Assembly: GCA_018267275.1 (NCBI GenBank)
Contig: JAFDYV010000002.1
Coordinates: 248,001-312,000 of the forward strand
Direction of reading: 5' to 3'
From: Bacteroidota bacterium
GTDB taxonomy: Bacteria; Bacteroidota; Bacteroidia; Cytophagales; Cyclobacteriaceae
DNA: 64,000 nucleotides
Shown: piece by piece, positions 55,960-63,609 of the stretch
Position numbering within the stretch: position 1 is the stretch's first letter
Layout: each line of letters begins with the position of its first letter
The notes under the pieces: model-generated
What the model saw: the letters and a program-made list of their open reading frames with translations, nothing else
Database searches by the model: none
Told to the model about the DNA's origin: nothing
Made by a program: the position numbers and the translations under genes

Positions 55960-56929
55960 ACATTTTTGATTGCAGTTCGGCAATTTCATCGCGCACGTCC
56001 ATGTGGTCGGCAATACCTTGCAGCCGAAGCAACGTTTTTTGCAAAAACTGTTGGTGCGCGATTGATGCTGGCTGAAATGGTTTGTGGTGCAGGGCCGATT
56101 TAATTTCGTGCCACTCTTGTAGCAATGTTTTTGTGCGTTCGTCTAAGTATGCTTCTGTAAACTTTTCCCAAATGTATTCTTCGGCCTCTTCGGTAGGGTG
56201 AATGCGGTCGGTTTTGTAAAAGCGATAGTCGCGAAGGTCGTCCATCATCAACTCGTACGCGGGGAAGTAGGCAACATCTTTTTCTTGTGTCAAGGCATGG
56301 CAACCTACGCGAAGAATGGATTTGCTCAGCGTATTTTCTTCCAGACCATCTTTGATATGCCGCACCGGACTGGCCGTAAGAATAACTTTCAATGTGGGGT
56401 TGATAGACTTAAGTTTGTCTTTGATTGAGCGGAAGTCTTGCACCATCTCTTCTGCTGTCAGTAATTGTTTGGTGAACTGTGCAGCCGGCACTTTGTGGCA
56501 ATTGGCAACAATTTGTCCATTGTCATTTCTACGATAAACAAAGGCAGTGCCGTAGGTTAGCACCAGAATATTTGATTGCGCCAAGTGCGTGCGCTGGGCA
56601 TGCACGAGTTGCTGAAGCTGTTTTGCCAAAGCTTCTTGATCAGCTGCTACGTGGGTGGAGTGAAAGTCGTGGTGTAAACAAAAATCATCGCGCTGCAAAA
56701 AGCCTGTGTTATCAATGTTGGTATCATCCACACAATAACGCAGCAGGCGGTGGATGGAAACAGGATTATACACTGTGCCAAACGGATTGACTTGCACGCT
56801 GAATTTGTTGGCGACCAACTGTTGCCCCATGGCATCGGCAAAGCAAGAGCCGAGGGTAAAAATTGGGTCGCGCAACGAAATGGTGAAGTCAGGCTTTTTG
56901 ACAAACAGTTCTGTGCGCAGGGGTTTCAT
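55952..56929 (-). CDS. GSCFA-domain protein
   Basis: A 325-residue protein named by its motif, present as TLGSCFADAMG near residue 30. It has an SGNH-hydrolase-like block (LVLTYGTAFVYRR; ASPVRHIKDG with later TDRIHPTEEAEEY), so it may be an esterase acting on cell-surface glycans, but no substrate is known. It is translated immediately before menE with an 8-bp overlap, so the two are co-expressed. No signal peptide is evident. Confidence 0.92.
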   Translation of the reverse strand: MKPLRTELFVKKPDFTISLRDPIFTLGSCFADAMGQQLVANKFSVQVNPFGTVYNPVSIHRLLRYCVDDTNIDNTGFLQRDDFCLHHDFHSTHVAADQEALAKQLQQLVHAQRTHLAQSNILVLTYGTAFVYRRNDNGQIVANCHKVPAAQFTKQLLTAEEMVQDFRSIKDKLKSINPTLKVILTASPVRHIKDGLEENTLSKSILRVGCHALTQEKDVAYFPAYELMMDDLRDYRFYKTDRIHPTEEAEEYIWEKFTEAYLDERTKTLLQEWHEIKSALHHKPFQPASIAHQQFLQKTLLRLQGIADHMDVRDEIAELQSKMYA

Positions 56930-57059
56930 TTCAGGTAAAAGTATCTATTTTTGATTTTCATTGCTTGGAATAAAATGTCTTATTGTTTTAGTGCCTTTGT
57001 GGTGAGAGATTTTTCTACCACTTAGGCACCGAGACACTAAGAAAGCCAAAAAAGGTATT

Positions 57060-57830
57060 ATGAAGCACTTCGTATCGTGGAATGTAAACGGCATACGCGC
57101 CATTATTAAAAAAGAGTTTTTGCCCAGCGTAAAGGCCATGGCGCCCGACATCTTGTGTCTGCAAGAAACCAAGGCCGCCAAAGAAGAGGCACTCTCTGCG
57201 CTCGAGCTGCTCCCCGAATACAAATGCTTTGTTAATTCATCGAAAGCGCGCAAGGGCTACTCCGGCACGGCCATCCTCACCAAAGAAGAACCTGTAAACG
57301 TTACGTACGACATTGGCATAGAAGAATTTGACCAAGAAGGCAGGGTAATTGCCGCAGAGTTTACCAACTACTTTATTGTAACGGTGTACACACCCAACTC
57401 CGGCTCTGAACTGGCCCGCCTCGAGTTCCGCCAGGCGTGGGACGCTGCCTTTCTGGAATACCTGCTGTGGTTGAACAAACGCAAGCCGGTGATTGTCTGT
57501 GGCGACTTCAACGTGGCGCACCAACCCATCGATCTCTCGCGCCCTAAAGAGAACTACAACAAATCGGCCGGTTATATGCAGCAAGAGATTGACGGCTTTA
57601 CGCGGTTGTTGGGTGCGGGCTTTACCGATACTTTCCGGCATTTTTATCCCACCGAGCAGAAGTTCAGTTACTGGAACCAGGTGATTTTTGGTCGCGATAA
57701 AAACATAGGCTGGCGCATCGATCATTTTTTGACGCCCACCAGCTTGCAAGGCAAACTGAAAGATGCCTTGATCTACAACGAGTACTTTGGCTCAGACCAT
57801 TGCCCCGTGGCTTTGAAAATTGAAATCTGA
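57060..57830 (+). CDS. xthA: Exodeoxyribonuclease III (AP endonuclease)
   Basis: A 256-residue base-excision-repair nuclease that cuts DNA at abasic sites and trims 3' blocked ends. The endonuclease/exonuclease/phosphatase motifs are complete: SWNVNGIRA, LCLQETKAAKEE, TVYTPNSG, CGDFNVAHQPID, WRIDHFLTP and YFGSDHCPVAL, giving the metal-binding Glu, the Asp/Asn pair and the general-base Asp-His. The length is standard for ExoIII. A DUF6090 gene starts 7 bp after its stop and is likely in the same transcript. Confidence 0.96.
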   Translation: MKHFVSWNVNGIRAIIKKEFLPSVKAMAPDILCLQETKAAKEEALSALELLPEYKCFVNSSKARKGYSGTAILTKEEPVNVTYDIGIEEFDQEGRVIAAEFTNYFIVTVYTPNSGSELARLEFRQAWDAAFLEYLLWLNKRKPVIVCGDFNVAHQPIDLSRPKENYNKSAGYMQQEIDGFTRLLGAGFTDTFRHFYPTEQKFSYWNQVIFGRDKNIGWRIDHFLTPTSLQGKLKDALIYNEYFGSDHCPVALKIEI

Positions 57831-57837
57831 AACCGCG

Positions 57838-58581
57838 ATGAAAATCATCAAAAGGATATTGTTTATCAATCGTAACGACCTGAAACGATACACTGCCTAC
57901 GCCTTTTTTGAAATAACGCTGGTGGTAATTGGTATTTTGATAGCCGTGATGATCAACGACTGGAATGAATCCCGGAAGGAGAGGCGTGTTGAACAGGTGC
58001 TGTTGACGGCACTCAACAAAGAAATGGCCGCCAACTACGCTTTCTTAACTACCGTTATTCATTATCAAGAAATTTCGCGCGATGCCTCCTTTAAGTTATT
58101 AGAGATATACAGCAGCGACTACAAAAAGTACAAAGCCTCGGCTCTGGACTCACTTTTCGGTGCAGTGCAGTGGGCTTGGTCTTTTGAGCCGAAAGTAAGC
58201 GTGCTGAATTCCATCAAAACAACGGGTAAACTTGATGTGATCAGAGATGAAAACATTAAGGCATTCATCACCAGTTTTGAGGAGAGCACAAAAGGTGCCC
58301 AGTCTATCAGTTTGTTCATGCGAGATTTTATGCGAAACCAGTATGTTCCCAGCGTGAGCCGCTTTGTCAGTCAAAGAAACCGCGTTAGGCACCTCGGCTT
58401 TTCCGAAGTGGCAGACAGCCGCTTTCCTGCTGCCTATCCCGCGCTATTTAACGACAGAGAGGTGGAGAGCCATTTAACATACGTGTACGTTTGGCGCAAG
58501 GATGAAGTGTACATTTTAAAAAACATACAGGAAGAACTCAAAAAATCAATGGACCTCGTGAGCCGTGCCATACAGCAGTAG
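57838..58581 (+). CDS. DUF6090 family membrane protein
   Basis: A 247-residue protein with one N-terminal transmembrane helix (about residues 20-42, ALVVIGILIAVMIND-like: LVVIGILIAVMINDWNESRK). The segment YAFFEITLVVIGILIAVMIN followed by DWNE is the DUF6090 hallmark. The remaining helical domain faces the periplasm or cytoplasm and has no known activity. I start at 57838 (MKIIKRIL); an ATG six codons upstream overlaps xthA. Family members often occur in long paralogue clusters in Bacteroidota, but only one is present here. Confidence 0.85.
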   Translation: MKIIKRILFINRNDLKRYTAYAFFEITLVVIGILIAVMINDWNESRKERRVEQVLLTALNKEMAANYAFLTTVIHYQEISRDASFKLLEIYSSDYKKYKASALDSLFGAVQWAWSFEPKVSVLNSIKTTGKLDVIRDENIKAFITSFEESTKGAQSISLFMRDFMRNQYVPSVSRFVSQRNRVRHLGFSEVADSRFPAAYPALFNDREVESHLTYVYVWRKDEVYILKNIQEELKKSMDLVSRAIQQ

Positions 58582-58659
58582 GAGTGATGGATAAAGACTT
58601 TGAAAGCCTTATTGAAAGGAGTTGCCAAGACTCTGCCATCAAATCGAATTTGTCCTGCT

Positions 58660-58690
58660 GTTCGACATGTTCCGTTAGGGCATGTCGAAC
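58660..58690. repeat. REP-like inverted repeat 1
   Basis: Arms GTTCGACATG and CATGTCGAAC are exact reverse complements with an 11-base spacer. A degenerate copy lies at 58824-58853 and another at 60830-60858. The gap 58582-58921 (340 bp) holds these elements plus a 51-bp-spaced direct repeat and no gene. Confidence 0.75.
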
Positions 58691-58734
58691 GAAAGATGAA
58701 GACAGGTTTACAACCTGCACTTCACCCTTGTAGA

Positions 58735-58812
58735 AGTTCTTCTCCAACGAGCGTGATGCCCTACGAAGTTCTTCGCCCCCGTTGGAGTTCTTCTCCAACG
58801 AGCATGATGCCC
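58735..58812. repeat. Direct repeat pair, 51-bp period
   Basis: AGTTCTTCTCCAACGAGCGT and its continuation TGATGCCC (58735-58761) recur with one change at 58786-58812. The second copy also forms a hairpin GTTGGAG-TTCTT-CTCCAAC (58781-58799). Confidence 0.75.
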
Positions 58813-58823
58813 CATTGGCCGCA

Positions 58824-58853
58824 GTTCAACATTTTCGCTTGGGCATGTCGAAC
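58824..58853. repeat. REP-like inverted repeat 2 (degenerate)
   Basis: GTTCAACAT ... ATGTCGAAC, a diverged copy of the element at 58660-58690 in the same orientation. Confidence 0.6.
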
Positions 58854-58921
58854 TACAGATGAAATATCAAGTTCTCTTGTTCTTAGATTTTAATTATCTT
58901 TTCAATAAAATTTCAAAATCA

Positions 58922-59266
58922 ATGTCAGGTAATGCTTTATTAAACAAATTTCTGGTGCTGGGTTGTTTTGTGATGCTGGCCGCGTGCGCCTCTTCCAAAA
59001 AGTCTACTACCATCAACAAGGATGCCTCAACCATTGAATCATCGGCCACGGGTAAAGACGGTTCTTCAAAAGAAAATGCCATCAGCGTAAAGTCAATTGA
59101 TGCTGAATATCTTTGGATTAGGCAAAACTACCCAGGCTCTAAAGTAATTAAGCAGGCATTGCTAAGAGATGGAAAGAAAAGTTACGACAAACTCACCTTT
59201 GTAACCTCCGCAGGCGAAACCAAAGAGATATACTTTGATATCACCAGTTTCTTTGGCAAGTTTTAG
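58922..59266 (+). CDS. Small lipoprotein
   Basis: A 114-residue protein with a lipoprotein signal (LVLGCFVMLAAC; Cys near residue 21) and a Ser/Thr/Lys-rich linker (ASSKKSTTINKDASTIESSA). A small C-terminal domain reads YLWIRQNYPGSKVIKQALLR followed by YDKLTFVTSAGETKEIYFDI, with no match to a known family. I start at 58922 (MSGNALLNKF); a longer in-frame start is in the repeat region. No operon partner is obvious; the histidine kinase is 247 bp downstream. Confidence 0.75.
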   Translation: MSGNALLNKFLVLGCFVMLAACASSKKSTTINKDASTIESSATGKDGSSKENAISVKSIDAEYLWIRQNYPGSKVIKQALLRDGKKSYDKLTFVTSAGETKEIYFDITSFFGKF

Positions 59267-59513
59267 TATTATTTCTCTCAAATCCCTTTTCTCGGTGAAC
59301 CTGTGCCCTCTGCAGTTACACAACTTTCAAAAATAGTTGCCCGCCAGGCTTTTTTTTGATCCGCAACTTGGATTCTTTGTTTTGGTAAATTACTTTTATC
59401 ATCTCAGTTGCCTACCGTATTTAGGAAGTTCTGAAACCAAACACCTCGGTTTTTTAATTTTTTGAACGCATCAACAATGAATGCATTCGAAACCAAAATA
59501 AATTTGGGGGCAC

Positions 59514-60752
59514 ATGTCATTTTTTAAAAAATACGAGGTCATCAGCGAGATTGACCAACAGCGTAAAATTACGCTTGGTACCTCTTTGATCATTGTCTAC
59601 TTTCTCATCGATGCGTTTTTCTTCGGTGTAAACCTGTTTAACCCCAGCGGAGAACCATGGATTTTTATGGCCGATGTGTTCCTCTCGGGCTTGTGCCTGT
59701 GGCTGATGCGTAACGGGCGGGTTGACCTCTCCATCTTGCTCTTCTTGCTGCGGGGCAATAGCACGGTGTTCTACTTTTCGATGGTAGACGAAATCGAGAC
59801 TGGCACGTTCATGTACTTCTTTTCGCTGTCGCTGACAGCACTTGTTTTTTATGGCTACCGCGAGCGCCTCAAAGGCATTACCTACGCCAGTATTACCATT
59901 GCACTGTTTTTAATTTCGCAGTTCAACGTAAATGAATTTCGGCCCGACCGCCCGCATTTTTATTTTATCACCAACTACTTGTTTGTATGGTTTACCGCAG
60001 GGTTTATTTTTTTGTTTTTAGATCGCCTCAACCGCAGTGCTGAAGAAGAAATCCGCAAAAAAAACGATGCCCTTCAAAAAGCAAACGAAGAGCTGGACCG
60101 CTTTGTCTACCACGCCTCGCACGACTTGCGCGCACCGCTCAGCTCCATCATGGGGCTCACTTCCATTTACCACCTCGAGGGGACAAAAGAAGGGCGCGAG
60201 CAGGCGGTGCGAATGATTGCCGACCGCGCGCTTAAACTCGAGATATTCATCAAAGAGATTCTTGCCTACTCGCAAAATGCTCGCACCAAGCTTGAGGTGG
60301 TGTCATTCAATTTGTGCTCGCTCATTGAAGAGTGCAAAGAATCCATTAAGTACCTGCCTAGCGTTGGTCGCGTTAACTTCATCATTGATATAGCTCCCGA
60401 TTTTCAGCTCACGGCCGACCAGGTGCGGATAAAAATCATTTTGATCAACCTGCTATCCAATGCCGTAAAGTATGCTGACTTCACCAAGTTAGATCCGTTT
60501 ATCAAACTGAGTATTCAAAAACGCAAGCAGGCGATAGAACTGTTGGTAGAGGACAATGGCATTGGCATAGACAAAGCCCACCAAGCAAAATTGTTTGGTA
60601 TGTTTTACCGCGCGCACTTTCACTCAGAAGGCTCGGGGCTGGGGCTTTACATTGTGCAAGAGTGTGCCCAAAAATTAAATGGTAAGGTAACGCTAGAATC
60701 TGAGTTGGGCGTGGGCACCACGGTGCGGTTGCAAATGCCAATTCTGCAATAA
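59514..60752 (+). CDS. Membrane sensor histidine kinase
   Basis: A 412-residue kinase. Residues 20-180 form about six membrane helices with no extracellular sensor domain, so it may sense a membrane signal. A short coiled coil (RSAEEEIRKKNDALQKANEE) leads to HisKA with the H-box YHASHDLRAPLSSIMGL (His near residue 197), then HATPase with N-box LINLLSNAVKYAD, G1 EDNGIGIDKA and G2 GSGLGLYIVQE. No response regulator gene is adjacent, so this is an orphan kinase. The ATG at 59514 fits the helix start; no Shine-Dalgarno is evident. Confidence 0.93.
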   Translation: MSFFKKYEVISEIDQQRKITLGTSLIIVYFLIDAFFFGVNLFNPSGEPWIFMADVFLSGLCLWLMRNGRVDLSILLFLLRGNSTVFYFSMVDEIETGTFMYFFSLSLTALVFYGYRERLKGITYASITIALFLISQFNVNEFRPDRPHFYFITNYLFVWFTAGFIFLFLDRLNRSAEEEIRKKNDALQKANEELDRFVYHASHDLRAPLSSIMGLTSIYHLEGTKEGREQAVRMIADRALKLEIFIKEILAYSQNARTKLEVVSFNLCSLIEECKESIKYLPSVGRVNFIIDIAPDFQLTADQVRIKIILINLLSNAVKYADFTKLDPFIKLSIQKRKQAIELLVEDNGIGIDKAHQAKLFGMFYRAHFHSEGSGLGLYIVQECAQKLNGKVTLESELGVGTTVRLQMPILQ

Positions 60753-60829
60753 CTTTGATTTCAGATTCAAGATTTCGGATTTCAGATTTGAGCCGACTTC
60801 GCTGTGCCCGGCAAGGTTAAACACCCGCT

Positions 60830-60858
60830 GTTCGACAGGCTTCTGGAGCATGTCGAGC
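60830..60858. repeat. REP-like inverted repeat 3 (degenerate)
   Basis: GTTCGACAGGCTTCTGGAGC followed by ATGTCGAGC. It resembles the elements at 58660 and 58824, in the gap between the histidine kinase and murA. Confidence 0.55.
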
Positions 60859-60988
60859 GATTGAGCTCAACTTGCTACCCTATTTCGCCTACGCTTACAC
60901 CTTTAGTGTGTTTCGGTGGCCAAGCCGTTTGCCAGGCATATGGTTTAATGTCAAGGATTCTTCGCTGCGCTCAGGATTTCAGTTTCAT

Positions 60989-62296
60989 TTAGCTTACCCG
61001 CTCAATCTGTGCCCCCAACTTTTTCAATCTTCCTTCAATATCTTGGTAGCCGCGGTCTATTTGCTCTACGTTTGAGATTTCACTTTCCCCAGCCGCAGAG
61101 AGTGCTGCAATTAGCAGTGCTACACCCGCGCGTATGTCGGGCGAAGACATTTTAATGCCGCGCAGCGGTTGTTTTCTATCTAAGCCCATAATGCTGGCCC
61201 GGTGCGGATCGCACAAAATAATTTGTGCACCCATGTCAATGAGTTTATCTACAAAGAACAGGCGGCTCTCAAACATTTTTTGGTGTACCAGCACGTTGCC
61301 TTTGGCCTGCGTGGCCACCACCAGCACAATGCTCAGCAAGTCTGGCGTAAAGCCCGGCCACGGTGCATCTGCAATGGTAAGAATGGAGCCATCAATGAAG
61401 GTTTCAATTTCGTAGCGCTCTTGAGCAGGTATGTGTATGTCATCGCCTCTAAACTCCATTTTAATGCCGAGCCTCCTGAAAATTTCAGGGATGATGCCCA
61501 GCATATCGATGCGACAATTTTTAATGGTGACTTCAGACTGCGTCATGGCAGCAAGGCCAATGAAGCTGCCGATTTCAATCATATCTGGCAGCAGCGTGTG
61601 TTCGGTGCCGTTGAGTTGTTCTACACCTTCAATGGTCAACAGGTTTGACCCGATGCCGCTGATTTTTGCGCCCATGCGGTTGAGCATAAGGCAAAGCTGT
61701 TGCAGATATGGCTCGCATGCAGCATTGTAAATGGTGGTGGTGCCTTTGGCCAACACCGCAGCCATGATAATGTTGGCCGTGCCTGTTACCGATGCTTCAT
61801 CCAGCAACATGTAGCAACCTTTTAGATGCGAGGCATCGATGTTGTACAGGTTTTCGTCTGCGTTGTAGTTAAACTTAGCGCCAAGGTTTTGGAAGCCAAT
61901 GAAGTGCGTATCTAACCTGCGCCTGCCAATTTTATCGCCCCCGGGTTTTGGAATGTTGGCTTCGCCATAACGCGCCAAAATGGGGCCGAGCAACATCACA
62001 GAGCCGCGCAGCGCTGCTGCCTTTTTGCGATAGGCATCGGTTTTCAAAAATGAGGTGTTGATGTTGGCGGCCGTAAAACGGAACGAGCCCTTGCCGAGTT
62101 TTTCTACTTTGCAGCCCAGGTCGCCCACCAACTCTATGAGTTTGTTGACGTCAACGATATCGGGCACGTTGTGAATGGTAACTGGCGCTGCCGTAAGCAA
62201 CGGGGCACACAGTACTTGAAGGGCCTCGTTTTTGGCACCTTGCGGGATAATTTCTCCTTTCAGCTTTACCCCGCCTTTGATTTTGAACGAACTCAT
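60989..62296 (-). CDS. murA: UDP-N-acetylglucosamine 1-carboxyvinyltransferase
   Basis: A 435-residue enzyme for the first committed step of peptidoglycan synthesis, transferring enolpyruvyl from PEP to UDP-GlcNAc. The Lys/Asn pair is in GAKNEAL (Lys22, Asn23). The loop that holds Cys115 in E. coli reads PKPGGDKIGRRRLDTHF, with Asp121 in the Cys position; Asp keeps activity but removes the covalent target of fosfomycin. Later blocks LLDEASVTGTANIIMAA and PWPGFTPDLLS are conserved. The gene begins inside the end of DUF4290 (4-bp overlap), as the last gene of the uvrD-containing array. Confidence 0.97.
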   Translation of the reverse strand: MSSFKIKGGVKLKGEIIPQGAKNEALQVLCAPLLTAAPVTIHNVPDIVDVNKLIELVGDLGCKVEKLGKGSFRFTAANINTSFLKTDAYRKKAAALRGSVMLLGPILARYGEANIPKPGGDKIGRRRLDTHFIGFQNLGAKFNYNADENLYNIDASHLKGCYMLLDEASVTGTANIIMAAVLAKGTTTIYNAACEPYLQQLCLMLNRMGAKISGIGSNLLTIEGVEQLNGTEHTLLPDMIEIGSFIGLAAMTQSEVTIKNCRIDMLGIIPEIFRRLGIKMEFRGDDIHIPAQERYEIETFIDGSILTIADAPWPGFTPDLLSIVLVVATQAKGNVLVHQKMFESRLFFVDKLIDMGAQIILCDPHRASIMGLDRKQPLRGIKMSSPDIRAGVALLIAALSAAGESEISNVEQIDRGYQDIEGRLKKLGAQIERVS

Positions 62297-62988
62297 TGAT
62301 CCCTTCTGCGGTGTTGGTTGTTGCGCCTGTTTTTATTGAAGCGTTGGTTGCGGTGGTTACGATCGCGGCCACCGCCATTTTCGCGTGCATCGCCATTGGG
62401 GCCGGGCCGAGGCCCTTTGCGATCGCGGTACAGTTTTTCAAATAAATTATCTTCACGCACTTTGTCGAGGTTCAACTGCAATTTTCCTTTCGACATGATG
62501 GCCAGGTCTTTCACAATCACCGAGTCATCGAGGGTTTCTTTGTTCCAGTTACTGTAGAAGGTCTTCATCAATTTGCCCAGGTAGATGGTGGCCTCTTCGC
62601 GCTCTTGCGGATCTTCTTTTTTGATGGCCTCTTGCACTAGGCGTTCTACGTTTTTGCCGTAATGTTTAAAGCGCACATCGCTCTGCGGGTATTCCATTTT
62701 GCGCGGCTTCTTAAACAAGATGGTGCGGTCAGGTGTGGTAAAAGGGTTGTCGATATCGAGATTGAAATCGGCAATGATGTAGAGGTCGTCCCACATGCGT
62801 TGTGGGTTTTCGTGGGCCTCTTTCACTACGGGCGCCAATTGTTTGATAAGTTCAATGAGTGTGGTGGCCATTTTGGTTCGCTTTTCCTTATCGGGAATGG
62901 TGCGAATGTAGTTCACCAATTTTTGCACGTTGCGGCCGTACTCTTTCAAGATGATGCCTTCGCGCTGTGTATTGTATTCTGCGATCAT
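62293..62988 (-). CDS. DUF4290 protein with Arg/Asn-rich tail
   Basis: A 231-residue cytoplasmic protein. The DUF4290 domain spans residues 1-185 (EYNTQREGIILKEYGRNVQK, PQRMWDDLYIIADFNLDIDN). The last 40 residues are a low-complexity basic tail (PRPGPNGDARENGGGRDRNH and more), which looks able to bind nucleic acid. The family is widespread in Bacteroidota next to murA, but has no known role. It overlaps the PIN gene stop by 4 bp and the murA start by 4 bp. Confidence 0.92.
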   Translation of the reverse strand: MIAEYNTQREGIILKEYGRNVQKLVNYIRTIPDKEKRTKMATTLIELIKQLAPVVKEAHENPQRMWDDLYIIADFNLDIDNPFTTPDRTILFKKPRKMEYPQSDVRFKHYGKNVERLVQEAIKKEDPQEREEATIYLGKLMKTFYSNWNKETLDDSVIVKDLAIMSKGKLQLNLDKVREDNLFEKLYRDRKGPRPGPNGDARENGGGRDRNHRNQRFNKNRRNNQHRRRDQ

Positions 62989-63419
62989 GATTTTATTAAA
63001 TCTTCAATAGTTATTACTTCGATTTCTTTGATCCTTTTGAGCTGGTAATCATTTGTGAGAAACTTGTTACTACCACAACTGATGGCGGTTGCGAGTTGAA
63101 GCGCATCAGCCGTTTTTAAGAATTGATAAGCCACTCTCAGGTCGCAAGAGAATTCGGCAATTTGTGCTGTAATGTCGAATACTTTAAAATGAAACTCTTT
63201 TATCTTGTTCTTAAACTTTTCAATTAAAGCTTGATCACTGTTTGCTTTAGGCTTAACAAAAAACTCGGCATACGTGATGGTGCTCGTCAATAAAGAAGAT
63301 TCAAACACTAAATATTCGTCAACAATAAAGTTCCGCACTGGCACTGAATAATTCTGATGGTCTTCTAATAGATAAATGAAAGGTGATGTATCGAAAAAGA
63401 TTTTTTTAAAACCTGTCAT
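62985..63419 (-). CDS. PIN-domain ribonuclease toxin (VapC-type)
   Basis: A 144-residue PIN domain. The acidic active site is complete: FFDTSPFIYLL (first Asp), TYAEFF (Glu), KTADALQLATAI (Asp) and LTNDYQLKRI (Asp). VapC toxins cleave tRNA or rRNA. It overlaps the antitoxin gene by 14 bp and its stop overlaps the DUF4290 start (ATGA). Its location between uvrD and DUF4290-murA is unusual (see findings). Confidence 0.9.
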   Translation of the reverse strand: MTGFKKIFFDTSPFIYLLEDHQNYSVPVRNFIVDEYLVFESSLLTSTITYAEFFVKPKANSDQALIEKFKNKIKEFHFKVFDITAQIAEFSCDLRVAYQFLKTADALQLATAISCGSNKFLTNDYQLKRIKEIEVITIEDLIKS

Positions 63420-63609
63420 CCGCTCTCATTTTGTTAATGTATTCTTGAGCATCCATGTTCCAAAGCCCCTTGCCAATACCCCGAATTTCATCGAGAGATT
63501 TAATGAGTCTTTCCCTCTTTTTTAACCTCTCTGTCAAGATGGAATTTAATTCAACTTGTTGGCTAAGCGAAAGATTTTCTATTTCTCTAATGATACTCTG
63601 TATATCCAT
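63406..63609 (-). CDS. Antitoxin partner of the PIN toxin
   Basis: A 67-residue protein with no classic AbrB or RHH motif. It has a helical N-terminus (IQSIIREIENLSLSQQVELN), a basic stretch (ERLKKRERLIKSL), and ends GIGKGLWNMDAQEYINKMRA, a short tail typical of antitoxins that clamp PIN toxins. Its size, position and 14-bp overlap with the PIN gene support the role. It abuts the uvrD stop codon with no gap. Confidence 0.8.
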   Translation of the reverse strand: MDIQSIIREIENLSLSQQVELNSILTERLKKRERLIKSLDEIRGIGKGLWNMDAQEYINKMRADDRF

